Of a DNA stretch of 64,000 bases, positions 32,653 to 43,470 are shown one piece after another. The DNA comes from Kitasatospora phosalacinea. GTDB taxonomy: Bacteria; Actinomycetota; Actinomycetes; Streptomycetales; Streptomycetaceae. Where the stretch lies: positions 114,278 through 178,277 of the forward strand of contig NZ_JNWZ01000006.1 of NCBI RefSeq assembly GCF_000716545.1. Direction: 5' to 3'. A program made the translations under genes and the position numbers. The notes beneath the pieces were generated by a model. The model searched no databases. It saw only the letters and a list, made by a program, of their open reading frames with translations, and was not told the origin of the DNA. The stretch's first letter is position 1. Every line of letters starts with the position of its first letter.

Positions 32653-34299
32653 GTGGAGCAGGCACCGGAGGACTGGACCGACACCGAGCGCGGCCTGTGG
32701 GACGCCTTCCGGCACGGCGAGGTGTACGACCTGCGGGCCGGGAGCGGCCCCGTCGACCTCCTGCTGCCCGCCCCCGCCGGGCAGGCCGTCCGCCCCGGGG
32801 ACGAGGGGCACGGCCCGGACGACCCGTTCGCCGCCGGGGCGTGGGGTCCGGAGCGCACCGTCCGCGCCGAGGTGATCGCCCGGCTGCTGCTGCACGGCCC
32901 GGAGGCCGCCCCCGGCAAGGTCGCCGCGCTCAAGCTCACCGGCGCCCGGATCACCGGCGAGTTCACCCTGGCGGGTGGCCGGATCGGCTGCTACGTCGAG
33001 TTCCAGCTCTGTCGCTTCGAACGCAAGCTGCTGCTCTCCGAGGCCACCGCCGGCACCCTGCGGATCGTCTCCTGCGCCCTGCCCCGGCTGGAGGCGTCCC
33101 GGCTGGCCACCGAGGGCGACGTGCACCTGGCCCGCTGCGGCATACCCCGTGGCGTCCGCCTCACCGACGCCCGGATCGGCACCGACCTGCTGCTCAACCA
33201 GTCCGCGATCGGCCCCGACGCGTACGGGCGGGCGGTCTCCGCGGACGGGATCGCGATCAACCAGGACTGCGAGGCCGAACGCCTCGACGTGCTGGGCGAG
33301 ACGAGCCTGCGCTCGGCCCGGATCGGTGGTCGGCTGGCGCTCCGCGGTGGCACTCTGCGGGCTGTCGCCGGCAATCCCTACGCGCTCAACGCCGCCAAGG
33401 TCACCATCGGTCACACCCTCTACCTGTCCGCCTCCGAGGACAGCACCTGGGCCGGATCGCGCACCGTCTACGGCGCCGGGTACGGCGAGCCCACCGGCAT
33501 CGCGCGGGGCACGTCCAGTCAGACCCCGTTCCGCTCCTGGGGCCGCATCCGGCTCTCCGACGGCCGCTTCGAGAACGCCTGCCTGATCACCGGTGCCGAG
33601 ATCCACCTCGGCGAGGGGGAGGAGCTCGCGCTCAGCCGGATCCAGACCCCCGAGCTCCGCTTCACCTGCGACACCCCGCCCACCGGCCCGGTCAGCCTCA
33701 GCCGGGCCCGGATCGGCAACCTGGTCGACTCCCCCGCCGCCTGGCCCACCGAGCACCACGTCTCGCTCACCGGCTTCAGCTACGAGTCGCTCCGCCCCAC
33801 CGTCCCCTTCCCGCTGGAGCGCCGGATCGCCTGGGTCGACTCCGGCCGGGAGTTCCGCCCCGAGGCGTACGAGCAGCTCGCCGCCGCCCTGCGCCGCGAC
33901 GGCGCCGACGAGGACGCCCGCACCGTCCTGTACGCCAAGCAGCGCCGCCGCCGGCGCACCCTGCCGCTGCCCGGCCGACTCTGGGGCCGCCTCCAGGACG
34001 CCGCCGTCGGCTACGGCTACCGGCCCGGCCGGGCCGCCGCCTGGCTGGTCCTCGCCTGGGTGCTCGGCACCGCGTACTTCGCCGCGCACCGGCCCGCCCC
34101 GATCAAGGCCGACGAGCACGTGGTGTGGAACCCCGCCCTGTACGCGGCCGGGAAGGTCCTCCCGCTGATCGACCTCGGCCAGAACGGCTGGGACCCGGGC
34201 CCCACCGGCCAGTGGGTCGCCACCGCCCTCGTGCTGACCGGCTGGGTGCTCGCCACCACCGCCGTCGCGGGCGTCACCAGGCTGCTCCAGCGCGGCTGA
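32653..34299 (+). CDS. Beta-helix-like membrane protein of unknown function
   Basis: A 548-aa protein. Residues about 70-430 are a string of irregular repeats of the type LxxARIGxxLxLxGxxL (for example [27 protein letters not shown]), suggesting a right-handed beta-helix. The C-terminus has two hydrophobic helices ([18 protein letters not shown] and [20 protein letters not shown]), so the helix domain faces one side of the membrane. Streptomycete relatives are labelled membrane-associated oxidoreductase, but I see no cofactor motif. The GTG at 32653 follows GGGGGA. It is divergent from hisD with a gap of about 95 bp. Confidence 0.75.
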   Translation: MEQAPEDWTDTERGLWDAFRHGEVYDLRAGSGPVDLLLPAPAGQAVRPGDEGHGPDDPFAAGAWGPERTVRAEVIARLLLHGPEAAPGKVAALKLTGARITGEFTLAGGRIGCYVEFQLCRFERKLLLSEATAGTLRIVSCALPRLEASRLATEGDVHLARCGIPRGVRLTDARIGTDLLLNQSAIGPDAYGRAVSADGIAINQDCEAERLDVLGETSLRSARIGGRLALRGGTLRAVAGNPYALNAAKVTIGHTLYLSASEDSTWAGSRTVYGAGYGEPTGIARGTSSQTPFRSWGRIRLSDGRFENACLITGAEIHLGEGEELALSRIQTPELRFTCDTPPTGPVSLSRARIGNLVDSPAAWPTEHHVSLTGFSYESLRPTVPFPLERRIAWVDSGREFRPEAYEQLAAALRRDGADEDARTVLYAKQRRRRRTLPLPGRLWGRLQDAAVGYGYRPGRAAAWLVLAWVLGTAYFAAHRPAPIKADEHVVWNPALYAAGKVLPLIDLGQNGWDPGPTGQWVATALVLTGWVLATTAVAGVTRLLQRG

Positions 34300-34347
34300 C
34301 GCCCCCGACGGCGAACAACTACGGCGCGGCGGCGGCCCACCGGCAAC

Positions 34348-34353
34348 TACGCT
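34348..34353 (+). promoter_or_regulatory. -10 element of the LON-domain gene
   Basis: TACGCT, seven bases before the GTG at 34361, with no ribosome binding site: probable leaderless start. Confidence 0.45.
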
Positions 34354-34360
34354 GTCCGCC

Positions 34361-35089
34361 GTGACTGATCGGCTCCCGCTCTTCCCGCTCAACACGGTCC
34401 TGTACCCGGGCCTGGTGATGCCCCTGCACGTCTTCGAGGAGCGCTACCGCCACCTGGTCGCCGACCTGCAGAAGCTGCCCGAGGACGAGCCGCGCCGCTT
34501 CGGCGTGGTCGCCGTCAAGGACGGCCGGGAGACCGCGCCCGTCCGCGAACTCGACGGCCCGGCAGGCCCGTTGGAGGGCATCGGCGCCCCCGGCGACGAC
34601 CCGCTGGAGGCGTTCTACCCGGTCGGCTGCGTCGCCGACGTCGCCTCCGTCCGGGAGCAGCCGGAGGGCCGCTACGAACTGCTCGTCACCGGCACCACCC
34701 GGTTCCGGCTGCGCGCCCTGGACGCCACCGGCCCCTACCTGGTCGGCGAGGTCTCCGTGCTGCCCGAGGAACCCGGCGAGGGCTCCGGCGCGCTCGCCGC
34801 GGGCGTCGAGCGCGCCTTCCGCACCTACCAGAAGCGCCTGGCCGGGGCCCGCGAGGCCACGATCAGCGGCGAACCCGAGCTCCCCGACGACCCGCAGGTG
34901 CTCTCCTACCTGGTCGCCGCCGCCACCTCGCTGCCCACCAAGGTCAAGCAGGAACTCCTCGCCTGCTCCGACACCGCCCAGCGGCTCACCCGCGAACTCG
35001 CCCTGCTCCGCCACGAGAGCGCCGTCCTCGCGAAACTGCCCTCGCTGCCCGCCGTCGATCTCACCCGCCAGGCGTTCAGCCCCAACTGA
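34361..35089 (+). CDS. LON N-terminal substrate-binding domain protein
   Basis: A 242-aa stand-alone version of the substrate-binding domain of Lon protease. It begins LPLFPLNTVLYPGLVMPLHVFEERYR, the hallmark PUA-like Lon N-domain, followed by the helical part (residues 150-240). There is no AAA or protease domain. Such proteins are presumed adaptors or substrate-recognition modules. The GTG at 34361 lies seven bases from a -10 element. The stop is embedded in a short tandem repeat. Confidence 0.9.
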   Translation: MTDRLPLFPLNTVLYPGLVMPLHVFEERYRHLVADLQKLPEDEPRRFGVVAVKDGRETAPVRELDGPAGPLEGIGAPGDDPLEAFYPVGCVADVASVREQPEGRYELLVTGTTRFRLRALDATGPYLVGEVSVLPEEPGEGSGALAAGVERAFRTYQKRLAGAREATISGEPELPDDPQVLSYLVAAATSLPTKVKQELLACSDTAQRLTRELALLRHESAVLAKLPSLPAVDLTRQAFSPN

Positions 35090-35152
35090 GAACCCCGACC
35101 GAGAACCCCGGCTGAGAACCCCGACCAAGAACCCCCAGCTGAGAGCCCCACC
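35087..35152. repeat. Degenerate tandem repeat after the LON-domain gene
   Basis: Five units of about 13 bp, (T)GAGAACCCCGACC with variations, arranged as a 26-bp higher-order unit. The first unit contains the LON-domain stop codon. The repeats fill most of the spacer before ybaK. Confidence 0.8.
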
Positions 35153-35175
35153 GAGGAGCACGGAGGACCACTCCC

Positions 35176-35667
35176 TTGGCCAAGAAGAAGACCGCCGGCG
35201 GCACCCCCGCCACCGTCGCGCTCGACGCCGCCGGCGTCCCGTTCACCCTGCACGAGTACGCCCACGACCCGGCCGCCGCCTCCTACGGCGCCGAGGCCGC
35301 CGAGGCCATGGGCGTCTCCCCCGGCCGGGTCCTCAAGACGCTGCTGGCCGAGGCCGACGGCGCGCTCGCCGTCGCCGTCGTCCCGGTCTCCGGCCAGCTC
35401 GACCTGAAGGCGCTGGCCGCCGCGCTCGGCACCAAGCGCGCCGCGATGGCCGACCCGGCCGCCGCCGAACGCTCCACCGGCTACGTGGTCGGCGGCATCT
35501 CCCCGCTCGGCCAGCGCCGGAAGCTGCGCACCGTCGTCGACTCCGGCGCCCTCGACCACCCCACCGTCTTCGTCTCGGCCGGCAAGCGCGGCGCCGAGGT
35601 CGAACTCGCCCCGGCCGACCTGGTCCGCCTCACCGCCGCGCTCACGGCCCCCATCGCCAGGGACTGA
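35176..35667 (+). CDS. YbaK/EbsC-type aminoacyl-tRNA deacylase
   Basis: A 163-aa protein with the YbaK fold: KTAGGTPATVALDAAGVPF, the lysine-containing VLKTLL segment, GYVVGGISPLGQRRKL and VFVSAGKRGAEVELAP. It is closest to the Cys-tRNA(Pro) deacylase (YbaK) group, which clears mischarged tRNA in trans. The TTG at 35176 is used because GGAGG is placed nine bases upstream and the family N-terminus MAKKK follows. It is convergent with the DUF2567-like gene. Confidence 0.9.
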   Translation: MAKKKTAGGTPATVALDAAGVPFTLHEYAHDPAAASYGAEAAEAMGVSPGRVLKTLLAEADGALAVAVVPVSGQLDLKALAAALGTKRAAMADPAAAERSTGYVVGGISPLGQRRKLRTVVDSGALDHPTVFVSAGKRGAEVELAPADLVRLTAALTAPIARD

Positions 35668-35690
35668 CCCGTCCCGGGGCCCGCGGCGCC

Positions 35691-36467
35691 CTACCCGGCC
35701 GGGGGCTCCTGGTCCGGCTTCCGGAGGCCCACCTGTTCCTGGCCCTGCTCCTGGCCCTGCTCCGGCCCGGCCTGCTCCGGCCTCTGCAACGACGGCCCCT
35801 GCACCGGCGCCTGCACCGGCCCCTGCGTCGGCCCCTGCATCTGCGCCGGCCCCGGGGTGGCCCAGTACGGGGGCCGGTCGGGCTCGCGCTTGCCGAAGGT
35901 CGCGGAGAGGAACAGCAGCAGGATCATGGCCGTCATCGGCCAGACCATCAGCGCCCCCTTCGCGGTGAGTTCGAGCGGCCCGTCGAAGGTCCCGCCGTTG
36001 CCGACGGCGAGCGCGTGGGCCCGCAGGTCGGTGGTGGCGCCCAGGTGGGTGCCGAGCTGCCAGGCGATGACCGAGCCGAGCAGGCCGCCCGCGGCGAGGC
36101 CGACGGCGACGGCGATGCCGCCGCTGCGGGCCCTGGTCCACAGGAAGGCGCCCAGCGAGGTGAGCAGCCCGAAGCCGAGGCCGAGCAGCGAGAAGACGCC
36201 GACCGCGCCGATCAGCTCCTCGCCCTCCGGGTCCCGGTACAGGATGTGGTTGTCCTGGACGGCGTAGCCGACCCGCGGCGCGAGCCAGAGCCAGAGCAGC
36301 CCGAGGACCACGCCGAGGACCGCCCCGGCACCGGTGATGACCGCCCCGATCCGGAGCTCGGGGCCGAGCGGCGGCCGCTGCGCGGGGGCGGGCGGCTGCG
36401 GCGGGAAGACCGGGGCGTAGGGGTCCGGCCCGGGCGTGCTGCCCGCGGGTGTGTTCGGTACGGTCAC
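35691..36467 (-). CDS. DUF2567-like membrane protein
   Basis: A 258-aa protein: a Pro-rich cytosolic N-terminus (1-38), four membrane helices (about 40-60, 90-112, 120-140, 170-190) and a Gln/Pro/Glu-rich C-terminal tail with repeated QGP and EQGQ units. The spacing of helices and an extracellular loop with YRDPEGEELIGAVG match the DUF2567 family as I remember it. Function unknown. It ends 24 bp from the convergent ybaK stop. Confidence 0.7.
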   Translation of the reverse strand: MTVPNTPAGSTPGPDPYAPVFPPQPPAPAQRPPLGPELRIGAVITGAGAVLGVVLGLLWLWLAPRVGYAVQDNHILYRDPEGEELIGAVGVFSLLGLGFGLLTSLGAFLWTRARSGGIAVAVGLAAGGLLGSVIAWQLGTHLGATTDLRAHALAVGNGGTFDGPLELTAKGALMVWPMTAMILLLFLSATFGKREPDRPPYWATPGPAQMQGPTQGPVQAPVQGPSLQRPEQAGPEQGQEQGQEQVGLRKPDQEPPAG

Positions 36468-36550
36468 GGGCCCATCGTTTCATGGACGGCCACGGAGCTG
36501 TCGATCTCCCGTCGGCAACGGATCCGGCCCCCGCCCCGACGGGCCCCGGG

Positions 36551-37345
36551 TCACCTCGCCGCGCGCCGGTAGGCCCAGGTGGCGAGGGTGAGCGAGACCA
36601 GGCCGACGGCGGCGCAGACGCCGAGGTCGATCAGGACGCGGGCCCAGTCGGGGTGCGGGGCGAAGGTGAGCGCGAAGGCGTCGACGCCGTAGCTGGAGGG
36701 GAGCAGGTCGCGCAGCCACTGGACCGGCTCGGGGAGCCGGGAGGCGGGCAGCACGCCCAGCAGCAGGGCGGCGGACATGCCGAGCTGGCCGGCCAGGGTG
36801 GCGAGTTCCTGCCGGGGGGCGAGCAGCCCGAGGGCCGCGCCGAGCCCGGCCAGGGCGGCGCCGGAGAGCGGGATGACGGCGAGCAGGATCCACAGCCGGG
36901 CGACCGGCAGTTCGAACATCCAGCTGCCGGTGCCCGCGGTGACGAAGACGCCCGGCACGGTGAAGGAGGCGTACGCGGCGGCGGTGCCGAGCACCACGGA
37001 GGCGGGCGGCACGGGCAGGGTCGCGTAGTGGTCGAGGCCGCCGGTGGCGCGCAGCTTGCCGAAGTACTGGGCGAGCAGGTTGAGCGCGACGAAGGCGACC
37101 ACCAGGACGGCGGAGCCGGCCACCACGGCGTGCGCGGAGGGGTTGTCGCCGGGGTCGACGACGCCCCGCATCATCACCAGGATGCCGACGGACTGGAAGG
37201 TGGCGACGAACAGCAGCGGGATCCGGGAGACCTTGGCACGGGCCAGCTGGGCGCGGTAGACGGCGGCCAGGGCGGGCAGCAGCCGGGCGGCGGGGGCGAG
37301 CGGCGCGGGCGCGGTGGCGACGGCGGGGGCGTCGAGCAGGGTCAT
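36551..37345 (-). CDS. ABC-2 type transporter permease
   Basis: A 264-aa integral membrane protein with about six helices and the ABC-2 permease layout (long N-terminal cytosolic part, PVPPASVVLG loop, LRDLLPSSYGVDAF before the last helix). It overlaps the ATPase gene by four bases (ATGA) and forms an exporter with it. The substrate is unknown; similar pairs export antibiotics or lipids. Confidence 0.9.
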   Translation of the reverse strand: MTLLDAPAVATAPAPLAPAARLLPALAAVYRAQLARAKVSRIPLLFVATFQSVGILVMMRGVVDPGDNPSAHAVVAGSAVLVVAFVALNLLAQYFGKLRATGGLDHYATLPVPPASVVLGTAAAYASFTVPGVFVTAGTGSWMFELPVARLWILLAVIPLSGAALAGLGAALGLLAPRQELATLAGQLGMSAALLLGVLPASRLPEPVQWLRDLLPSSYGVDAFALTFAPHPDWARVLIDLGVCAAVGLVSLTLATWAYRRAAR

Positions 37346-38307
37346 CGGGCGAGTCCTCCGGTCCGGCCGCCGAGGCGGAGGTAGGCGTCCTCCAGGGTGG
37401 GGGTGGCCAGGGTGAAGTCGTCGAGCGCGGCGAAGGCGGGGCCGGTGGTGACGGCGGCGACCAGTTCGCGGGCCTCGTCGGGGGTGGTGCGCAGGGTCCA
37501 GCGGCGGCCGGTGCGTTCGGCGCGGTCGGCGAGCGCGGCGACGGCGGGGACGCCCAGCGGGGCGTCGGTGCGCCAGACCAGGTCGAGCCGGACGTGGCCG
37601 TCGACCAGGGCCTTGAGGCCGCCCGGCGTGTCGCAGGCGATGACCTTGCCGGCGTCGATCACCGCGACCCGGTCGAGGACGGTCTCGGCCTCGATGACGT
37701 TGTGGGTGACCAGCAGCACGGTGGTGCCGTGTTCGGCGCGGCGGCGGTCGACGGCGCTCCAGACGGCACGGCGGGCGACCGGGTCCATGCCGGTGGTGGG
37801 CTCGTCCAGGACCAGCAGCGGGCGTTCGCCGATCAGGACGGCGGCGAAGCAGGCGAGGCGGCGCTGTCCGCCGGAGAGTTTGGCCAGCGGGCGGTGGGCG
37901 AGCGGTTCGAGGCCGAGTTCGGTGATCACCTCGGCGGTCCGGGCGCGGGCGGCGGCCCGGGACAGGCCGCGCAGCCGTCCGGTGGTCTCGGCGGCCAGGG
38001 CGACGGTGAGCTCGTCGAGGGCGGTGGACTCCTGGCCGAGGTAGCCGAGCAGCCGGGCGGCCCGTTCGGGGTGCCGGACGACGTCGTGGCCGAGCAGTTC
38101 GACGGAGCCGGCGTCGGGGCGGAGCAGGCCGGTGAGCTGGCGTACCAGGGTGGACTTGCCGGCGCCGTTGGGCCCGAGCAGGCCGAAGACCTCGCCGCGG
38201 TGGACGACGAGGTCGATGCCGTCGTTGGCCCTGACCTCGGTGCCGCCCGTCCGGTAGGTCTTGACCAGGCCGCTGACCGTGCAGCAGCTCTGCGGTGCCT
38301 TGCTCAC
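37342..38307 (-). CDS. ABC transporter ATP-binding protein
   Basis: A 321-aa ATPase of the DrrA/CcmA type. Walker A GPNGAGKST is near residue 47, the signature LSGGQRRLACF near 140, Walker B LLVLDEPTTGMDP near 160, and the switch His in LLVTHNV near 195. The C-terminal 90 residues form the accessory domain of this subfamily. The GTG start lies eight bases after a TAGAGT hexamer. Confidence 0.93.
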   Translation of the reverse strand: MSKAPQSCCTVSGLVKTYRTGGTEVRANDGIDLVVHRGEVFGLLGPNGAGKSTLVRQLTGLLRPDAGSVELLGHDVVRHPERAARLLGYLGQESTALDELTVALAAETTGRLRGLSRAAARARTAEVITELGLEPLAHRPLAKLSGGQRRLACFAAVLIGERPLLVLDEPTTGMDPVARRAVWSAVDRRRAEHGTTVLLVTHNVIEAETVLDRVAVIDAGKVIACDTPGGLKALVDGHVRLDLVWRTDAPLGVPAVAALADRAERTGRRWTLRTTPDEARELVAAVTTGPAFAALDDFTLATPTLEDAYLRLGGRTGGLAR

Positions 38308-38315
38308 GACGGAAG

Positions 38316-38321
38316 ACTCTA
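38316..38321 (-). promoter_or_regulatory. -10 element of the ABC exporter operon
   Basis: TAGAGT, eight bases before the GTG at 38307, no ribosome site between; probably a leaderless start. No clear -35. Confidence 0.4.
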
Positions 38322-38373
38322 CGCGCCGTAAGGGGCGTTCCGGACACGCGGGGTGCGGGAGTCGGCCGGGGCG

Positions 38374-39621
38374 TCAGCTGTCCTCCGCCGCCTCCCGGGG
38401 CTGCCGGGTGTCGGGGACGCGGGCCGCGAGCTCCTTCCAGAAGCCCTCCCGGATCGCGTACCTGTCCTGTTCGTCGATCTGGTCCTCCTTGTGCGCGAGC
38501 AGCCCGAACCGGGCGGCGTAGCGGAGGAGTTCGCCGTCCAGGCGGTGCGGGATGCGCGGGTGGTCGGTCCACAGCAGCCCGGGGCGCTCGGCGGCGGGGA
38601 GGCGGTCGAGCCAGCGGCGGGCGAAGACCTGGCCGACCTCCTGCGGGTCGCCGCCGACGCTGGTGATGTCCTCCTCGCGGTCGGCCCAGCGCTGGGCGGA
38701 GGTGGTGATCCGGTCCAGGGTGGGCAGGGCGTCGGCGGCGGTGGCGGTGTCGGCCCGGTCGACCCAGCCGCGGTCGGAGGACCAGCGCAGCACCGGGCCG
38801 GCGGTGGCGGCGGGGACGGCGGGGGGCGGGCCGGGGACGGCCCGGCCGGCCAGGTCCTTGGGGGTGGGGATGACCCGCAGCGGGGCGCTGCGGGCGGGGG
38901 CCGCGGCGGCGGCGACCGCGGCAGCGGCGGCGGCGGGCGCGGGCACCAGCGGGACGGGACGGGGCCGGGGCGCGGTGGCGGGCAGTACGGCGGCGGGCAG
39001 CACCGCGACGGGCGGCAGGGCGACGGGCGGCAGCGACCGCGGGGCGGGTTCGGCGGCAGGCTCGGCGTGGGCCTCCTTGGGGCGGGCCCAGCGTTCGATC
39101 CACCGCCGGTCGAGCACCCGGCGCTCGTCGGCCTCGCCGACCAGTTCCTCGGACTGGTTGAAGTCGCCGTCCGCGGCCTCCAGCGCCCACAGGTGCACCG
39201 CCACTCCGTGCTCCTTGGCGGAGGCGACGCCGGGCAGCAGGTCTCCGTCGCCGGTGACCAGCACCACGTCGGCGCAGGCGTGGTTGCGGGCGAGTTCGCT
39301 GAGTTCGGCGTGCATCGCCGCGTCCACGCCCTTCTGCACCCAGCGGCCCTCGGCCCTGGTGAGCGCGCCCAGCCGGACGGTGACCCGGGGCAGCACCCGC
39401 AGCCTGCGGTGCTCGGGGGCGGGGCGGCGGTCGACGGCCGCGTCGAACCAGTAGATCCGCAGCAGCGGCAGGCCGGTCTCGGCCTCGGCGCGTTCGCGCA
39501 GCGCGCCGATCAGCACCTGGTGGTCGACGGTGATCCGGGAGCGGCCGGGATCCCCGGCGAGCAGACTGGCGGCCGCGCCCAGCAGGTAGCCCGCATCGAC
39601 CAGGACGACGCAGCGGTCCAT
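38374..39621 (-). CDS. NYN domain protein (PIN-like nuclease fold)
   Basis: A 415-aa protein. Residues 1-180 are an NYN domain: the first acidic residue in CVVLVDAGYLLG, the second in YWFDAAVD, and the third in DVVLVTGDGDLLPG. This is the expected metal-binding acidic set of a PIN-like nuclease. A long Pro/Ala-rich linker (about 215-290) joins a C-terminal helical domain (WVDRADTATAADALPTL...). RNA cleavage is predicted from the family. The ATG at 39621 is chosen because GGAGG lies nine bases upstream. Confidence 0.88.
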   Translation of the reverse strand: MDRCVVLVDAGYLLGAAASLLAGDPGRSRITVDHQVLIGALRERAEAETGLPLLRIYWFDAAVDRRPAPEHRRLRVLPRVTVRLGALTRAEGRWVQKGVDAAMHAELSELARNHACADVVLVTGDGDLLPGVASAKEHGVAVHLWALEAADGDFNQSEELVGEADERRVLDRRWIERWARPKEAHAEPAAEPAPRSLPPVALPPVAVLPAAVLPATAPRPRPVPLVPAPAAAAAAVAAAAAPARSAPLRVIPTPKDLAGRAVPGPPPAVPAATAGPVLRWSSDRGWVDRADTATAADALPTLDRITTSAQRWADREEDITSVGGDPQEVGQVFARRWLDRLPAAERPGLLWTDHPRIPHRLDGELLRYAARFGLLAHKEDQIDEQDRYAIREGFWKELAARVPDTRQPREAAEDS

Positions 39622-39748
39622 CTCCGGCACCTCCTCCTCGGCCCGGCCCCGGCGGTGGGGCGCCGCCCGACGGCCCGGCGACCGTTGGGCACACCTTTAC
39701 CCTCCGTTCGCCCGCCGAACCGCGCCGCGTTCCGGGCGTCCGACCCTG

Positions 39749-39754
39749 GATACT
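39749..39754 (+). promoter_or_regulatory. -10 element of the DUF5707-like gene
   Basis: GATACT, eight bases before GTG 39763. It supports that start as leaderless over the GTG at 39778, which has GGAGGAG in front. Confidence 0.4.
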
Positions 39755-39762
39755 GGGTCACC

Positions 39763-41488
<1,726 letters not shown>

Positions 41489-41556
41489 CTACCGGTTGGG
41501 CCGCTTGTCCCGGCCCATCATGCCTTGTCAGAACGGGTTTCGGCGGGGGCGTCCCA

Positions 41557-41570
41557 AAGCGTGAACGCTT
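41557..41570. promoter_or_regulatory. AAGCGT/ACGCTT dyad upstream of asd
   Basis: Six-base arms around two bases, about 85 bp before the asd start, in the 169-bp gap to the DapA-like gene. It resembles LacI-type operators in size. Speculative. Confidence 0.25.
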
Positions 41571-41642
41571 GCCGTCCGGGGCGGCAATCCCTCCTGCGCG
41601 GGCCCTCCCCCGCCGGAAATCCTGCGCGCGTTCCGGTCCTTC

Positions 41643-42470
41643 TCAGGCGTGCGCGAGCAGCGGCAGCCGCACCGCGGGGGTGGGGATGCGCCCGGCGCGG
41701 TGCAGCAGCGCCTTGAGCGCGGTCGGGTTGGGACCGGCGAAGGCGGTGCGGGAGAGCCCGGCGAGTTCGGCGCCGAGCTTGCGGGCGAGCGCCGCGTCGC
41801 CGTCCTGCCAGGCCCGGTGCAGGGCGACGAAGCGGGCGGTCTCCAGGTGCGCGGAGGCCAGGATGCCGCCGTCGGCGCCGAGCGCGAGCAGCGGAGAGAG
41901 GAACAGGTCGTCACCGGCCAGGACGCCGCGCGGTCCGGCGGCCATCAGCGCGACCGTCTCCTCGTCGATGCCGCCGACCGCGTACTTGATCCCGGCCACT
42001 TCGGGCAGCGCGAGCAGTTCCAGCAGGGCGGCGGCGCCCAGCGGCTGCCCGGTGCGGTACGGGATGTGGTAGATCACCAGCGGCAGCGGGCTGTGCTCGG
42101 CGAGGGCCCGGAAGTGGGCGAGGACGCCGGCCTCGCCGGGGCGGACGAAGGCGGGGACGGCGACCAGCGCGGCGTCGGCCCGGCCGTCCAGCGCGGCGAC
42201 CGCCTCGGCGGTGCGGGCGGTGCCGCCGTGCCCGGCGCCGACGGTGAGCACCGCGCCGTACGCGTCGGCGGCCCGGCGGCAGACCTCGATCACCGCGTCC
42301 TGTTCGGCGGCGGTCAGCGAGCCGGGTTCGCCGGTGGTGCCGAGGGCGACCAGGCCGGCCGCACCGGCCTCCAGGCTGTCGCGGGCGAGCCGCTCCAGGG
42401 CGTCGAGGGCGAGCGCGCCGTCGGCGGTGAAGGGGGTGACCAGCGGGACGTGGATGCCGTGGAGTTCCAT
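41643..42470 (-). CDS. DapA-family aldolase (dihydrodipicolinate synthase-like)
   Basis: A 275-aa class I aldolase of the DHDPS/NAL superfamily. The GTTGEPGSLT loop (Thr45/Thr46), the tyrosine in YHIPYRTG and the Schiff-base lysine in AGIKYAVGG are present. True DapA proteins have a longer C-terminus and different signatures, so this may be a paralogue acting on another 2-oxo acid. It is divergent from a LysR regulator with a 71-bp gap, which suggests direct control, and it is next to the asd-like gene. Confidence 0.85.
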   Translation of the reverse strand: MELHGIHVPLVTPFTADGALALDALERLARDSLEAGAAGLVALGTTGEPGSLTAAEQDAVIEVCRRAADAYGAVLTVGAGHGGTARTAEAVAALDGRADAALVAVPAFVRPGEAGVLAHFRALAEHSPLPLVIYHIPYRTGQPLGAAALLELLALPEVAGIKYAVGGIDEETVALMAAGPRGVLAGDDLFLSPLLALGADGGILASAHLETARFVALHRAWQDGDAALARKLGAELAGLSRTAFAGPNPTALKALLHRAGRIPTPAVRLPLLAHA

Positions 42471-42529
42471 GCGGGAAGCCTGCCGGGCGGTGACCGTGCA
42501 GGTCCAGTTCACATTTCCGATGGCTCTCG

Positions 42530-42535
42530 TAAGCT
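42530..42535 (+). promoter_or_regulatory. -10 element of the LysR gene
   Basis: TAAGCT, six bases before ATG 42542, leaderless spacing. It lies in the shared 71-bp control region with the DapA-like gene. Confidence 0.45.
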
Positions 42536-42541
42536 GGGCCG

Positions 42542-43426
42542 ATGCTCGATGTGCGAAGGCTGCGGTTGCTGCGCGAACTGGCCCACCTGGGGACGATCGC
42601 GGCGGTCGCGGAGGCGTTGTCGTTCAGCCCCTCGGCGGTGTCCCAGCAGCTGTCGGTGCTGGAGCGGGAGGCGGGGGTGCCGCTGCTGGAGCGGACCGGG
42701 CGGCGGGTGGCGCTGACCCCGGCGGGGCGGAACCTGGTGCGGCACACCGAGGCGGTGCTGGAGCTGCTGGAGCGGGCGGACGCCGAGCTGGCGCACGCCC
42801 GGACGGGGCCGGCCGGGCCGCTGCGGATCGGCGCCTACCCGTCCGCGGTGCGCGCCCTGGTGCCCGTGGCGCTGGCCGAACTGGCCTCCCGGCACCCGGA
42901 GTTGGAGCCGATGGTGAGCGAGGTGGATCCGGCGGCGGTGGCCGGGGCGCTGCGCGCGGGCGAGCTGGACGTGGCGCTGGTGCACGAGTACGACCTGGTG
43001 CCGGGCGAGCCCGAGGAGGGGATCGCGCTGACCGGGCCGGTGTTCGCCGAGCCGCTGTACCTGGCGGCCCGCTCCGGGGGCACGCCGGCCGGGCACCGGG
43101 ACAGCCCGTGGATCACCTCCCCGGTCGGCACGCTCTGCCACGCGATGGTCCAACGGGTGTGCCAGTCCGCCGGGTTCAGCCCGCGGGTGCGCCACCGGGT
43201 GGACGACTTCGCCGCGCAGCTGGCCCTGGTCGCGGCGGGCCAGGGGGTGGCGCTGGTCCCGCACCTGGGCATCGACCCCTGCCCGCCGGGCGTCGCGCTG
43301 ACCCGGCTGCCGCTGTACCGGCGCACCCGCACCGCGTTCCGCTCGGGCGGCGCGGCCCACCCGGCGGTGGCGGCCTTCACGGCGGCCCTGCACGCGGCCG
43401 TCCCGGCCGGACTGCGCTCCGCCTGA
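42542..43426 (+). CDS. LysR-family transcriptional regulator
   Basis: A 294-aa regulator. The N-terminal winged HTH (residues 1-60, RRLRLLRELAHLGTIAAVAEALSFSPSAVSQQL) is followed by the two-lobed substrate-binding domain (about 88-290), as usual for LysR proteins. It is divergently transcribed from the DapA-like aldolase, the classical arrangement for regulation of the neighbour by its substrate or product. Confidence 0.93.
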   Translation: MLDVRRLRLLRELAHLGTIAAVAEALSFSPSAVSQQLSVLEREAGVPLLERTGRRVALTPAGRNLVRHTEAVLELLERADAELAHARTGPAGPLRIGAYPSAVRALVPVALAELASRHPELEPMVSEVDPAAVAGALRAGELDVALVHEYDLVPGEPEEGIALTGPVFAEPLYLAARSGGTPAGHRDSPWITSPVGTLCHAMVQRVCQSAGFSPRVRHRVDDFAAQLALVAAGQGVALVPHLGIDPCPPGVALTRLPLYRRTRTAFRSGGAAHPAVAAFTAALHAAVPAGLRSA

Positions 43427-43458
43427 CGGCCGCCGACCCGGCGCTCCGGAGCGGCCGC

Positions 43459-43464
43459 TAGCCT
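43459..43464 (+). promoter_or_regulatory. -10 element of the PemK/MazF-like gene
   Basis: TAGCCT, six bases before ATG 43471, without a ribosome site: probable leaderless start. Confidence 0.4.
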
Positions 43465-43470
43465 TCCGCC

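Noticed and set aside
41528..41914. Plus- and minus-strand ORFs across the asd-dapA gap
   Set aside because: They are antisense or out-of-frame to the DapA-like gene and have no family signature or ribosome site.
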